Source: Alistipes shahii WAL 8301 (GTDB lineage Bacteria; Bacteroidota; Bacteroidia; Bacteroidales; Rikenellaceae). From it: a stretch of DNA of 64,000 bases. Positions within the stretch are counted from its first letter, which is position 1, and every line of letters starts with the position of its first letter. Location: assembly GCF_025145845.1 (NCBI RefSeq), contig NZ_CP102253.1:744001-808000 (forward strand), in the 5' to 3' direction. Of the stretch, positions 16,335 through 25,618 are shown piece by piece. The position numbers and the translations under genes are program-made. A model generated the notes under the pieces. That model did not search any database. It was not told where the DNA came from and saw only the letters and a program-made list of their open reading frames with translations.

Positions 16335-17672
16335 TTAGCGGGCACGGACGGTGGTGGTGATACCGGCGGCCGTTCCGCAGGTCACCGTATAGCGCGCACC
16401 CTCCTGCAACTCGTTGAAGAAGCACTCCTCCGAGCTGGGGAAAACCGAACGGAACTTGCCGAGGGAACTCTTGGCGTGCTCCATGTACTCCGAATCGGCC
16501 GGGAGCAGTTCGACCGCCTTGGCCATCGTATCGTAAGCGGCCCAATAGGTCGCCAGACCGGCGAAACCGCCGCACGAACCTGCCGACGAAGCATAGCACT
16601 GCGCCAGGATGAAGTACGGAACGCCGTCCTCGGGATCCAGGTCGCGGGCCTGGCGCGCAGCGGCGGCAGCGCCCGGAATGTCGTTGGACACGAGGCCCAC
16701 CAGCGCGATGCGCACGAGCAGTTTCTGACGCTCGGCGGGGTCTTTCTCGACATCCAGCGCCTCGTTCAGGTAGGTCTTCGCCTTTGCATAGTCCTTCTTG
16801 TTCTGGAAAGCCTGGGCCAGGAACATGGCCGTCTCCGACGAAGGCTTCACCTGATAGTATTTCTCGGCGATCGAGAAGTAGAAATCACCGTCGCACTTGG
16901 CGCGCGACATCAGAGCCACGGCCTGCGAAAGCAGCGCCTCGTCGTCGGGAGCGGCGGCCAGCTTGCCCTTGAAGAGTCTTTCGAGATTCTCGCAGCTTGC
17001 GGCGCCGCTCAATCCGAACGCAGCGTCGAACTGGCTCTTGTACTCGGCGGCAGCGGGGTTCTTCTCGAAGAACGGCGTCAGAAGGTCGTACTCGGCGATG
17101 ATCTCGTCGGGCATCACCTCGTCGGTATTTCTGTAATCGTCGCAGAGGTTCGAGAAATAGGCCACGACGGTCTCGGGATCGGTGTTGTCGCCGCCGGCCT
17201 CGATGGCTGCGCGGAACGCTTCGCGGATACCCTTGCGGTCGGCGGGTTTGTACATCAGATACTCACGGGCCTTGCGGTCGAGGATATAGGGCGTGCCGTA
17301 CTTGGGATGGTCGCCGAAATACTCGTTGCGCAGGTCGTAAACGATCATCAGCGAGTCGGTGTAGGTGTTTTTCTCGGCGATGCTCTTGGCGCGCGCGATC
17401 TTGTTCTTATAAAGCGTGATGCCGCGCACGAAGGTATTCTGCGAAGCCTTCGGACATTTGTCGAGCAGCTCCTTGAGGTAATGCGCGGCAGCGTTGTAAT
17501 CCTTGTTGTCGAGCGACTCCTTGAGGAAGTTGCTGTTCAGAATGTTCTGCTCCCGCTCCTGAGGAGTGTCACCCCAGACCGCGTACTTCGGATCACTGAA
17601 ATCTTGCTGTGCCATCGCTGCGACTGCAAAAAGCGCACACGCAGCAGAAAGCAGGAATTTAACGTTTTTCAT
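16335..17672 (-). CDS. Secreted tetratricopeptide-repeat protein
   Basis: The 445-residue product has a signal peptide (MKNVKFLLSAACALFAVAAMAQ) and is otherwise alpha-helical with TPR-like units such as AMFLAQAFQNKKDYAKAKTYLNEALDVEKDP and GVPYFILAQCYASSAG. It is probably periplasmic and a scaffold for protein-protein contacts. It lies 24 bases upstream of lptC and 52 bases downstream of the FadL-like gene in the operon. An envelope-assembly role is inferred from those neighbours. Confidence 0.85.
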   Translation of the reverse strand: MKNVKFLLSAACALFAVAAMAQQDFSDPKYAVWGDTPQEREQNILNSNFLKESLDNKDYNAAAHYLKELLDKCPKASQNTFVRGITLYKNKIARAKSIAEKNTYTDSLMIVYDLRNEYFGDHPKYGTPYILDRKAREYLMYKPADRKGIREAFRAAIEAGGDNTDPETVVAYFSNLCDDYRNTDEVMPDEIIAEYDLLTPFFEKNPAAAEYKSQFDAAFGLSGAASCENLERLFKGKLAAAPDDEALLSQAVALMSRAKCDGDFYFSIAEKYYQVKPSSETAMFLAQAFQNKKDYAKAKTYLNEALDVEKDPAERQKLLVRIALVGLVSNDIPGAAAAARQARDLDPEDGVPYFILAQCYASSAGSCGGFAGLATYWAAYDTMAKAVELLPADSEYMEHAKSSLGKFRSVFPSSEECFFNELQEGARYTVTCGTAAGITTTVRAR

Positions 17673-17724
17673 CGGTCAGATTAATTTTTGTGTTTCTATC
17701 TTTTATTTTTGCTTGCCTGTCACA

Positions 17725-19107
17725 TCAATCGAACTTGGAGCGCATGAACCAATATTCGCCGTTCTCCATCTGTCCCGCGAAGAGCGTGAAGCCGATCGCA
17801 AACTTGAAATACTGCTGCCGGACCAGCCCCAGGCGGTCGGCGATGTTGTAACCGCGGCGACCGTACTCGACGCCGATGTCGATGGCCGAGAAGGCGCCGC
17901 GCCTCACCGGAATGCCGATGCCCGCCGTCACGGCGTACTGCGCAAGCTTGTCCCCGTTGAACGTCTGGTTGTAGGCTCCGTAGCGGAAACCCGCACGGTA
18001 GGACCAGCGTTTGAGGAAGTGACGCGCATCGTAACGGTTCGGGGTGTATTCCACACCCATCTTGATCGTGCTCGTATTGGTGTAGGCCACCTTGTATTCC
18101 GTCTTGTTCTCCCCGCTGCCGCTGGTTCCCGTCATCTCGTAGCCCGAGTTGCGGCCGCCCCAGTTCTGGAACACATAATCCACGCCGACGGCCCACCTGC
18201 CGGTCTGGTAATAGGCCCCCACGGCCAGCTGCCGGGGCAGCACCAGCTTCAGGTGCGTCGTATCGCTCTTGACGACCGTGTTGTACAGGTCGCCGATATA
18301 GAGTTTTTTCGTCACCTCCGGGTTCAGGTCGCCGCCGAAGTCGTACGTCGCGCCGAAGGTCAGGATGCGCTTCGCGTTCAGAATCGCGTTCCACTGCACG
18401 CCGACCTGCCCCTTGATGCTCGAAATGCTGTAATTGTCCTGCCCCACCGTCGAGGTGAAGGTTCCCTCGCCCGTAATGGCGGTCGGGGTCATCACGAACG
18501 TACGGTCGATGTCGCCCCAGTAATACTGTGCGGCGATACCCACCGAAAAATTCTTGAACGGCTCCCAGCCCAGGCCGACCTTGACCTCCGTCACGTCGCC
18601 CTCGCCCTGGTAGTTGTACTGAATATTGCCGACGTTGGCGTAAATGGGGTCTTCGGGATCGTATTCGTGGTAATACTTGGTCCTGTAACCCACCGAACTG
18701 TAAGGCGTGAGGCTGAAACCGAGTCCCAGCCGCTTCGCCACCGGCATCTGGAAAGCGATGTCGTGAAAGTTGAACGTGTTGTAGGCCGTCCGTTTCCCGA
18801 CGCCTCCGACCGTCTGGGCGTTGTAGTAGTTCTGCCCCTCCAACCCGAAGTTGAAAAGGAAAGTCTTCTGCGGAGCCGCGCTGTAAGCCGCGGGGTTGAG
18901 CAGGTTGACCGTACTCACCGAACGCATGGCCACACCCGCACCGCCCATCGAGCGCATCTGCAGCGTACCGGGGGTATTCTGTTCACCGATGCCGTACATC
19001 GTATAGGGCGAGAATGCGTTAATACTGCTTGTCTGGGCCGAAACGGCAAAAGGAAACATCGCTGCAGCCGCGACAACCAGCTTAATCAAGGTGTTCTTCA
19101 CTTGCAT
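17725..19107 (-). CDS. Outer-membrane beta-barrel protein (FadL/OmpP1-like)
   Basis: The 460-residue protein begins with a signal peptide (LIKLVVAAAAMFPFAVSAQ) and shows the features of FadL-type barrels in Bacteroidetes: a plug-like start (NAFSPYTMYGIGEQNTPGTLQMRSMGGAGVA) and many amphipathic strands ending in an aromatic residue, finishing with YWFMRSKFD. FadL relatives pass hydrophobic compounds across the outer membrane; the ligand here is unknown. The start overlaps the end of coaX by 26 bases, so the two are translationally linked. Confidence 0.82.
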   Translation of the reverse strand: MQVKNTLIKLVVAAAAMFPFAVSAQTSSINAFSPYTMYGIGEQNTPGTLQMRSMGGAGVAMRSVSTVNLLNPAAYSAAPQKTFLFNFGLEGQNYYNAQTVGGVGKRTAYNTFNFHDIAFQMPVAKRLGLGFSLTPYSSVGYRTKYYHEYDPEDPIYANVGNIQYNYQGEGDVTEVKVGLGWEPFKNFSVGIAAQYYWGDIDRTFVMTPTAITGEGTFTSTVGQDNYSISSIKGQVGVQWNAILNAKRILTFGATYDFGGDLNPEVTKKLYIGDLYNTVVKSDTTHLKLVLPRQLAVGAYYQTGRWAVGVDYVFQNWGGRNSGYEMTGTSGSGENKTEYKVAYTNTSTIKMGVEYTPNRYDARHFLKRWSYRAGFRYGAYNQTFNGDKLAQYAVTAGIGIPVRRGAFSAIDIGVEYGRRGYNIADRLGLVRQQYFKFAIGFTLFAGQMENGEYWFMRSKFD

Positions 19108-19822
19108 TGTACTCTAAAATTCGATCCAATCCGCAAAAGACCAGATTACAATTTGCAAATATCGTGTTTTTAATTCTTTTCGCAAAGTATTTCGCGTCCC
19201 CGCCGGTAAAAATTACGCATAAATCGTCGATTTTTTTCTCCATCCGGGCCATATAGCCCTCAATTTCGAAGGTCAGCGAGTTCATCACCCCCAGGCGGAT
19301 GGCCTCTTCGGTGGTGAGCCCCTGCAACTCCCCGCTTTCGGTCGGACCGCACAGCGGCAGGCAGGCCGTGTAGTCGTGGAGCGCCCGAAAACGGGTTTTC
19401 ATCCCCGGCGAAATGCACCCGCCGCGGAACGTGTTGTCGGCCGTCACCAGGTCGATCGTGACGGCCGTGCCGAAATCGACGATCAGCACGTTGCGCCCCG
19501 GGTAAAGCACCGTGGCGCCCACGGCGGCGGCCAGCCGGTCGCGGCCCAGCGTCTCGGGCGTATGGTAAGCGTTGGCAACCGGCACGGGGGTCTGCGAGGT
19601 GAATTCCAGCAGGTAATCCGCATAGGGCCTGACCGTTTCGACCACGTCGTCCGCTTCGCCGCGCGTCGAAGCGACGACGGCCTTCGCGGCCCTGCGGCCC
19701 TCCAGCAACTCGCCGAGCATCGACGGATGCAGCCGCTCCACGCAGCGCTGGGCGACGATCCGTCCGCCGTCAAAAACGGCCAACTTGACAAGGGTGTTGC
19801 CTATGTCTACGATCAGATTCAA
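19082..19822 (-). CDS. coaX: Type III pantothenate kinase
   Basis: CoaX catalyses the first step of coenzyme A synthesis, phosphorylating pantothenate. The 246-residue product has the ASKHA motifs of this family: VDIGNTLVKLAVFDG at the N-terminus, the phosphate-2 motif VDFGTAVTIDLV, GGCISPGMKTRFRALHDYTACLP and IFTGGDAKYF. The only sensible start is TTG at 19822, whose TTGA overlaps the TGA stop of mfd; no in-frame ATG lies nearby upstream. It overlaps the next gene by 26 bases. Confidence 0.93.
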   Translation of the reverse strand: MNLIVDIGNTLVKLAVFDGGRIVAQRCVERLHPSMLGELLEGRRAAKAVVASTRGEADDVVETVRPYADYLLEFTSQTPVPVANAYHTPETLGRDRLAAAVGATVLYPGRNVLIVDFGTAVTIDLVTADNTFRGGCISPGMKTRFRALHDYTACLPLCGPTESGELQGLTTEEAIRLGVMNSLTFEIEGYMARMEKKIDDLCVIFTGGDAKYFAKRIKNTIFANCNLVFCGLDRILEYNASEEHLD

Positions 19823-22800
19823 AGCTGCTGCAGCGTTTTGTATGCGTCTTCCACGTCTTTGACATTCCTAACGGTCATCGCCAACCGATTATTGTGCTGT
19901 TTGAGCACAAATCGGTCGGGCCGCTGCGTAATCCGCTGCAACAGGGTCATAAAGGCCTCGCTCTTGTAGAAAGGCGAGTTCTCCTCGCCCACGAAATGCA
20001 CGATCATCAGCCCGTTCTTGACCTTCACGCGCTCCATGCCCAGACGAATGGCCTCCCAGCGCAGGCGCACGACGTTCAACAGCTCCTTCGCGGCGCGCGG
20101 CAGGGGACCGAAGCGGTCCGCAAGACGGCTCTCGAAGGCCTGCAAAGCCTCCTCGTCCTTCGTCGAGTCGAGTTCGCGGTAGAGTTTCAGGCGTTCGGCC
20201 TGCTGCGAAACGTAGGCGTCGGGCAGCGCGGCCTCGACCTCGATGTCGATGTGCGCGTCGTCGATGAAACGCATCTGCTCCACGACCTCCTGCTCCCCGT
20301 CGCTCAGGCCCGGGACATGAAGCCCCTCGGCACGCAGTTCGGCAACCGCCTCGTTCATAATCTTCTGGTAGGTCTCGAAACCGATGTCGGCGATGAACCC
20401 GCTCTGCTCGGCGCCCAGCAGGTTGCCCGCGCCGCGGATGTCGAGGTCCTGCATGGCGATGTTGAACCCCGAACCCAGGTCGGAGAACTCCTCGATGGCC
20501 CGCAGACGCCGCCGCGCGTCGGACGACAGCAGCTCGTCGGGCGGCGAAAGCAGGTAGCAGTAGCCCTTCTGGTTCGAACGCCCCACGCGGCCGCGCAGCT
20601 GGTGCAGGTCGCTCAAACCGAAGTTCTGGGCGTTGTCGACGATGATCGTATTGGCGTTGGGAATGTCGATGCCGTTCTCGACGATGGTCGTCGACACCAG
20701 CACGTCGAATTCCCCGTAGATGAAGTCCATGATGAGTTTCTCCAGCTGCTCGGCCGGCATCTTGCCGTGCCCGACGGCCACACGGGCCTTCGGGCAGAGG
20801 CGCGTGATCAGCCCCTGGAGGGCCGGCAGGTCCTCGACGCGGTTGTGGACGAAATAGACCTGGCCGCCGCGGGCGAGTTCCGCCTCGACGGCATCGCGGA
20901 TGATCTCCTCCGAGAATACGTGCGACTCGGTGAGGATCGGCTGGCGGTTGGGCGGCGGGGTCGAAATGACGGACAAGTCCCGCGAACCCATCAGCGAGAA
21001 TCGCAGCGTGCGCGGAATCGGCGTGGCGGTGAGCGTCAGCGTATCGACCGAAACGCTCATCTCGGTGAGCTTTTCCTTGGCGGCGACGCCGAATTTCTGC
21101 TCCTCGTCGATGATCAGCAGCCCCAGGTCGCGGAACACGATCTGCTTGCCCAGCATCTTGTGCGTGCCGATCAGGATGTCGATCTTCCCCGAGGCGAGGT
21201 CCTCGCGGATCTGGCTGACCTCCTTCGTGGATTTGGTGCGGTTGATGTACTCCACCCTCACCGGGAAATCGCGCAGACGCTCGGTGAACGAGCGGTAGTG
21301 CTGCAAGGCGAGGATCGTCGTCGGAACCAGCACGGCGACCTGCTTGCCGTCGACAGCGGCCTTGAACGCCGCGCGGATCGCCACCTCGGTCTTTCCGAAG
21401 CCCACGTCGCCGCACACCAGCCGGTCCATCGGCTGATCCGACTCCATGTCCTTCTTGATGGCCGCCGTGGCCGACTGCTGGTCGGGAGTGTCCTCCCAGC
21501 GGAACGACGCCTCCAGCTCGTGCTGCAAATAGCTGTCGTGCGAGAAGGCGTAGCCCTTCGAGGCCTTGCGTTTGGCGTAGAGGGCGATCAGTTCGCGCGA
21601 AATGTCCTTGACGGCCTTCTTGGTGGCGTTCTTCAGCTTCTGCCAGGCGCCGTTGCCCAGTTTGTAGACCTTCGGCGGCTCGCCGTCGCCCGACTTGTAG
21701 CGCGAAATGCGGTGGAGCGAGTGCACGTTGACGAACAGCACGTCGCCGTCCTTGTAGACCAGCTTGATCGCCTCCTGCATGCGTCCGTCGCCCGCGGCGA
21801 TCTTCACCAGCCCGTCGAAACGGCCCACGCCGTGGTCGATATGCACCACGTAGTCGCCCGGGCGCAGCTGGTTCAGCTCGGCGACGGTCATCTGCTCGTC
21901 GCGCCGGATCTCGCCGTTGATGCGGTAACGCTGGTAGCGGTCGAAAATCTGATGGTCGGTGTAGAGGCACAGTTTCAGGTCGTTGTCCACGAACCCCTCG
22001 TGCAGGGTCGTCGACAGCGACCGCACGACGGCCTGTCCGCGGCCGATCTGGTGGAAAATATTTTCGAGACGCTCGACCTGCGCCTTGTTCTCCGAAAGTA
22101 TATAGGTATCGTAACCCCGCAGCGCACCCCGGATCATGTCGTCGGCCAGCATCTCGAAATTTTTATTGAATTTCGGCTGGGGCGACGTCGCGAACTTCAC
22201 CGTTGCGGCCGCGGGCCGCTCGGGAAGATTGTCGCGCAGCAGGAAAATCCGGCTTCCGGAAAGGTCGGCCACGAGCGAGTTGCGGCTCGTCAGCAGCGAG
22301 TCGATCTCATCGGGATGCTCCATGTCCGAGAGCGTCCTGCGGCGGATGTCGTTGACCCTCCGCAACACGAAATCGGCGTCGTAGAACCACCAGGAAGCCT
22401 CCGCGCCCGCAAACCGCGCGAAGGAGACCTTCGCCGCGGCGGGCGTCCCGGCGTTCAGGTCGGGGATGATCTCCACGCGCTCCAGCCTGTCCGACGACAG
22501 CTGGCTCGAAATGTTGAACCGCCGGATCGAGTCGACCTCGTCGCCGAAGAAATCCAGTCGGTAGGGTTTGCTCTCCGAATAGGAGAAGACGTCGACGATA
22601 CCGCCGCGCACCGAGTACTGGCCAGGCTCGTAGACGAAATCCACGCGCGTAAACGAAGCATCGACAAGCGCCTGCTCCAGCACCTCGATCGAAATCCGGT
22701 CGCCGACCCTCACGGTGATCGTCTCCCGTTGCAGGGCTTCGGCGTCGGCGACCCGCTCGGCCAGCGCCTCGGGGCAGGTGCAGACCACCAGGTAGCCCTT

Positions 22801-23157
22801 CCCCGAGAAATTCCGCACGGCGTGCATCGTCGCCGTGCGCTGCACCACGCCCTGCGCATCCTCGGCGCCATAGGCCGCCGAACGCTTCCACGACGAGGGA
22901 AAGAAGTAAACCTGCCGTTCGTCCAGCAGGTTGTAGAAGTCGTTCAGAAGGTAGGCTGCGGCGTCACGGTCCTCGGCGACAAAGACATGCACGCCCCCGG
23001 ATTCGGCCACGGCCGCCGCGGCATAAAACGAAAGAGCGCCGCCGACCAGCTCTTCGAGGTGGACGGTAGCACTCCTGTTTTTATATTCGCGGCACAGTCT
23101 GCCGAGGGCTTTCGACCCGGCGGCGAACTGCGCCAGCTGCTCGCGGGCGGTTGCCAT
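19819..23157 (-). CDS. mfd: Transcription-repair coupling factor Mfd
   Basis: Mfd is a DNA translocase that removes RNA polymerase stalled at lesions and recruits UvrA. The 1112-residue protein has the UvrB-homology region at the N-terminus, the RNA-polymerase-interaction domain (LRPGDYVVHIDHGVGRF), and RecG-like helicase motifs: Walker A GDVGFGKTEVAIRAAFKA near residue 584, DEEQ near residue 684, TLTATPIPRTLRFSLMG, and the TRG motif with NTIIVDNAQNFGLSDLHQLRGRVGRS. The C-terminal TRCF domain is present. It starts three bases after rng and overlaps coaX by four bases. Confidence 0.97.
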   Translation of the reverse strand: MATAREQLAQFAAGSKALGRLCREYKNRSATVHLEELVGGALSFYAAAAVAESGGVHVFVAEDRDAAAYLLNDFYNLLDERQVYFFPSSWKRSAAYGAEDAQGVVQRTATMHAVRNFSGKGYLVVCTCPEALAERVADAEALQRETITVRVGDRISIEVLEQALVDASFTRVDFVYEPGQYSVRGGIVDVFSYSESKPYRLDFFGDEVDSIRRFNISSQLSSDRLERVEIIPDLNAGTPAAAKVSFARFAGAEASWWFYDADFVLRRVNDIRRRTLSDMEHPDEIDSLLTSRNSLVADLSGSRIFLLRDNLPERPAAATVKFATSPQPKFNKNFEMLADDMIRGALRGYDTYILSENKAQVERLENIFHQIGRGQAVVRSLSTTLHEGFVDNDLKLCLYTDHQIFDRYQRYRINGEIRRDEQMTVAELNQLRPGDYVVHIDHGVGRFDGLVKIAAGDGRMQEAIKLVYKDGDVLFVNVHSLHRISRYKSGDGEPPKVYKLGNGAWQKLKNATKKAVKDISRELIALYAKRKASKGYAFSHDSYLQHELEASFRWEDTPDQQSATAAIKKDMESDQPMDRLVCGDVGFGKTEVAIRAAFKAAVDGKQVAVLVPTTILALQHYRSFTERLRDFPVRVEYINRTKSTKEVSQIREDLASGKIDILIGTHKMLGKQIVFRDLGLLIIDEEQKFGVAAKEKLTEMSVSVDTLTLTATPIPRTLRFSLMGSRDLSVISTPPPNRQPILTESHVFSEEIIRDAVEAELARGGQVYFVHNRVEDLPALQGLITRLCPKARVAVGHGKMPAEQLEKLIMDFIYGEFDVLVSTTIVENGIDIPNANTIIVDNAQNFGLSDLHQLRGRVGRSNQKGYCYLLSPPDELLSSDARRRLRAIEEFSDLGSGFNIAMQDLDIRGAGNLLGAEQSGFIADIGFETYQKIMNEAVAELRAEGLHVPGLSDGEQEVVEQMRFIDDAHIDIEVEAALPDAYVSQQAERLKLYRELDSTKDEEALQAFESRLADRFGPLPRAAKELLNVVRLRWEAIRLGMERVKVKNGLMIVHFVGEENSPFYKSEAFMTLLQRITQRPDRFVLKQHNNRLAMTVRNVKDVEDAYKTLQQL

Positions 23158-23160
23158 GCC

Positions 23161-24717
23161 TTATTTGGTTATAAGGTCGTTATCCTTTTTGTCATGGTAG
23201 TGGATCTCGACGATCCCGATGCTCTGGTCCTCGGCGATCTCAAGGCGCACCTTGTACTTCCACTCCCAGCGGCGGCGCAGCGACCAGAGGCCCTTTCGGA
23301 GGAACGCCGCCACGTAAGGACTGACGACCAGCTTGATGAATTTGTGTCCGCGATCCTGCGTGAGGAACGAAATCTGGTTCTCGATCTTCTTGTCCAGCAG
23401 CACCGTAGGTTCGATCTTGCCCGAACCGTTGCACGTCGGGCAGACGTCCGAAACGCTCTCGACGGCCACGGGACGCACCCGCTGGCGGGTGATCTGCATC
23501 AGGCCGAATTTCGTGAGTGGCAGCACCGTGTGCTTGGCCTTGTCGGTGGCCATCAGCTTCACCATCTCGTCGAACAGCGCCTGCTTGTTCTGCGCCTTGT
23601 GCAGGTCGATGAAGTCGATGATGACGATACCGCCCAAATCACGCAGCCGCAGCTGGCGGGCGATCTCCTTCGCCGCGGCGAGGTTCACGTCCATGGCGGT
23701 CTGCTCCTGGTTGTCCTCGGCCTTGGTGCGGTTGCCCGAATTGACGTCGATGACGTTCATGGCCTCCGTGCGCTCGATGATGAGGTAGGCGCCGCGTTTG
23801 AGCGACACGTACTTGGCGAAGAGCGACTTGATCTGCTTCGAGATGTCGAAGTTGTCGAAAATGGGCACGTTGCCCTTGTAGAGTTTGACGATCTTCTCCT
23901 TCTCGGGTTCGATCTGGCGGATGTAGCCGCGGATTTCGTTGTACATCGCCTCGTCGTCGACGGCGATCTGCGAGAAGGAGCCGTTCAGCGAGTCGCGGAT
24001 GATCGTGTTGGCGCGGTTCATCTCGCTCATCAGCTGCGCCGGGGCCGACGCCGCGTTCTTCTTGATCGCCGCGCAGGTCTTGCGCCAGCGGTCGATCTGG
24101 GTCTGGATGTCGTGCTCGATGTCCTCGTCCTTGGCCTCCATGGCCGCCGTGCGGATGATGACGCCGAAATTCTTCGGCAGCACCGCCGCGGCAATGCGCT
24201 TGAGACGCTTCTTCTCGTCCGCCGAGCGGATTTTCTGCGAAAGGAAAACCTTCGAGGTGAAGGGAACCAGCACCACGTTGCGGCCGGCCAGCGAAATGTC
24301 GGCCGTCAGGCGCGGACCTTTGGTCGAAATGGCCTCCTTGGCCACCTGGACCATGATCTGCTGCCCCACCTGGAGGTATTCGCCGATCTTCCCGGTCTTC
24401 TCGACGGGCGGTTCGAGTTTCATGCTCTCGACGCGGAACCCGCGTTTTCCGGGCTGCTGCGAGGCGACGAGCTTCTGCAACGAGGGGAACTGCGGCCCCA
24501 GGTCGAGGTAGTGGATAAAGGCGTCCTTTTCGTGTCCGATGTTGACGAATGCCGCGTTCAGTCCCGGCATGATCTTGCGCACCTTCCCGAGGTAGATGTC
24601 CCCCACGGCGAAGCCCGTCTGGCACTGCTCCTTGTTCAGTTCGACGAGCACCTTGTCCTCGCACATGGCGATTGATATCTCGGTCGGGGTTACGTTTACG
24701 ATTAATTCTCTGTTCAT
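23161..24717 (-). CDS. rng: Ribonuclease E/G
   Basis: This endoribonuclease cuts single-stranded AU-rich RNA in rRNA maturation and mRNA decay. The 518-residue product has the N-terminal S1 domain (GDIYLGKVRKIMPGLNAAFVNIG), the catalytic domain with the two metal-binding aspartates in VIDVNSG and IIDFIDL, and the zinc-link motif CPTCNG. It lacks the long C-terminal degradosome scaffold of E. coli RNase E, so RNase G-type is the better name. It is the first gene of the rng-mfd-coaX run. Confidence 0.95.
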   Translation of the reverse strand: MNRELIVNVTPTEISIAMCEDKVLVELNKEQCQTGFAVGDIYLGKVRKIMPGLNAAFVNIGHEKDAFIHYLDLGPQFPSLQKLVASQQPGKRGFRVESMKLEPPVEKTGKIGEYLQVGQQIMVQVAKEAISTKGPRLTADISLAGRNVVLVPFTSKVFLSQKIRSADEKKRLKRIAAAVLPKNFGVIIRTAAMEAKDEDIEHDIQTQIDRWRKTCAAIKKNAASAPAQLMSEMNRANTIIRDSLNGSFSQIAVDDEAMYNEIRGYIRQIEPEKEKIVKLYKGNVPIFDNFDISKQIKSLFAKYVSLKRGAYLIIERTEAMNVIDVNSGNRTKAEDNQEQTAMDVNLAAAKEIARQLRLRDLGGIVIIDFIDLHKAQNKQALFDEMVKLMATDKAKHTVLPLTKFGLMQITRQRVRPVAVESVSDVCPTCNGSGKIEPTVLLDKKIENQISFLTQDRGHKFIKLVVSPYVAAFLRKGLWSLRRRWEWKYKVRLEIAEDQSIGIVEIHYHDKKDNDLITK

Positions 24718-24918
24718 CTATCGTGTGTCGCGCTCCGGGAAACCGGGCGCGGTATGGCTGAAATTAGTACTGAAGCCGCGTTTTGCTGTGAAGTGGCGGC
24801 GAACTCCAAAGGGAAAAATGGATGCCGGAAACGTCCGGCGGAACGCGGGGCCCGGCGTCCGGAAAACCCGCGAAAAAGGCGGAAAAACCGCCCGAAAAAT
24901 CGGAAACCCGAAAATAGG

Positions 24919-24954
24919 TAAAGCTAAAAGAACCCTTTGGCCCCTTTAGCTTTA
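24919..24954. repeat. Inverted repeat between rng and the small basic gene
   Basis: TAAAGCTAAA at 24919-24928 pairs perfectly with TTTAGCTTTA at 24945-24954 around a loop containing GGCCCC. It lies 27 bases past the stop of the 29-residue gene on the minus strand and may end the HU-small-gene transcript, although the downstream T-tract is weak. The remaining spacer 24718-24918 is GC-rich, with short palindromes but no gene seen. Confidence 0.5.
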
Positions 24955-24980
24955 TCTATCGTTAGAACAAAGGTGCTACC

Positions 24981-25070
24981 CTACTTTTTCTTGTGACGGT
25001 TCTTACGAAGACGTTTTTTCCGCTTGTGGGTAGCCATCTTGTGACGCTTATGCTTCTTTCCGTTTGGCAT
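24981..25070 (-). CDS. 29-residue Lys/Arg/His-rich protein (AURKAIP1/COX24-like)
   Basis: An ATG-to-TAG frame of 29 codons encodes MPNGKKHKRHKMATHKRKKR followed by LRKNRHKKK. Small proteins of this sequence type are conserved across Bacteroidetes and are annotated with an AURKAIP1/COX24 domain, related to the ribosomal proteins mS38 of mitochondria and bS22 of mycobacteria. A ribosomal location is therefore likely but inferred. It lies 33 bases downstream of the HU gene and is probably cotranscribed with it. The extreme composition (only M, P, N, G, A, T, L plus basic residues) fits an RNA-binding extension. Confidence 0.85.
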   Translation of the reverse strand: MPNGKKHKRHKMATHKRKKRLRKNRHKKK

Positions 25071-25103
25071 AGTCCTTAAATTTTAAGAGGTTCTTATTAT
25101 CCG

Positions 25104-25376
25104 TTATTTCACCTTCGCTGCGAAGCTCTTTGCGGGCTTGAAAGCGGGGATGTTGTGTTCGGGAATGGTGATCGTCGTGTTCTTCGAGATGTTGCGGGCA
25201 ACCTTCTTGGCGCGCTTCTTCACGATGAAGCTGCCGAAACCACGGAGATACACGTTATTTTTTTGGGTGAGCGACGTCTTGATGCTCTCCATGAAAGCCT
25301 CGACGATAGCCTGCACCTGCACCTTCTCAACGCCGGTGCTTTTAGCGATTTCGCTTACGATATCTGCCTTTGTCAT
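25104..25376 (-). CDS. HU-family DNA-binding protein
   Basis: HU bends and compacts DNA in the nucleoid. The 90-residue product MTKADIVSEIAKSTGVEKVQ has the HU signature GFGSFIVKKRAKKVARN, the beta-arm (ISKNTTITIPEHNIPAFKPAKSF) and the usual length. The start at 25376 was chosen over an in-frame codon 11 residues upstream because it gives the standard HU N-terminus and leaves a leader of about 45 bases from a perfect promoter. Confidence 0.95.
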   Translation of the reverse strand: MTKADIVSEIAKSTGVEKVQVQAIVEAFMESIKTSLTQKNNVYLRGFGSFIVKKRAKKVARNISKNTTITIPEHNIPAFKPAKSFAAKVK

Positions 25377-25423
25377 GTTTATATAGTATTTAAAATTAAG
25401 TTCATCCAAAATGATTCGGAGTG

Positions 25424-25454
25424 CAAATATACGCTTTATTTACATATCCGCCAA
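25424..25454 (-). promoter_or_regulatory. Promoter of the HU gene
   Basis: On the minus strand TTG (25452-25454), a 20-base spacer and TATATTTG (25424-25431) match the Bacteroidetes consensus exactly. Confidence 0.75.
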
Positions 25455-25618
25455 TAATCGGCAATTTTTTTTCACTTTTTTCCCGCGGCAGTGTAGTCTG
25501 CACGTTCACAACACGATAACAAATATCGGGCAAAACCCGGGCCAAAATTAAAATATTCTATATCAGATATTTATTCCGAAGGCTCGACGTAAACGCCAAA
25601 AAACATTAAACAACTGTA

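Noticed and set aside
19894..24675. Long open frame of 1593 codons on the plus strand
   Set aside because: It is antisense to mfd and rng, whose catalytic motifs are intact on the minus strand; the product is Arg/Leu/Val-rich without domains, typical for a GC-rich shadow frame.
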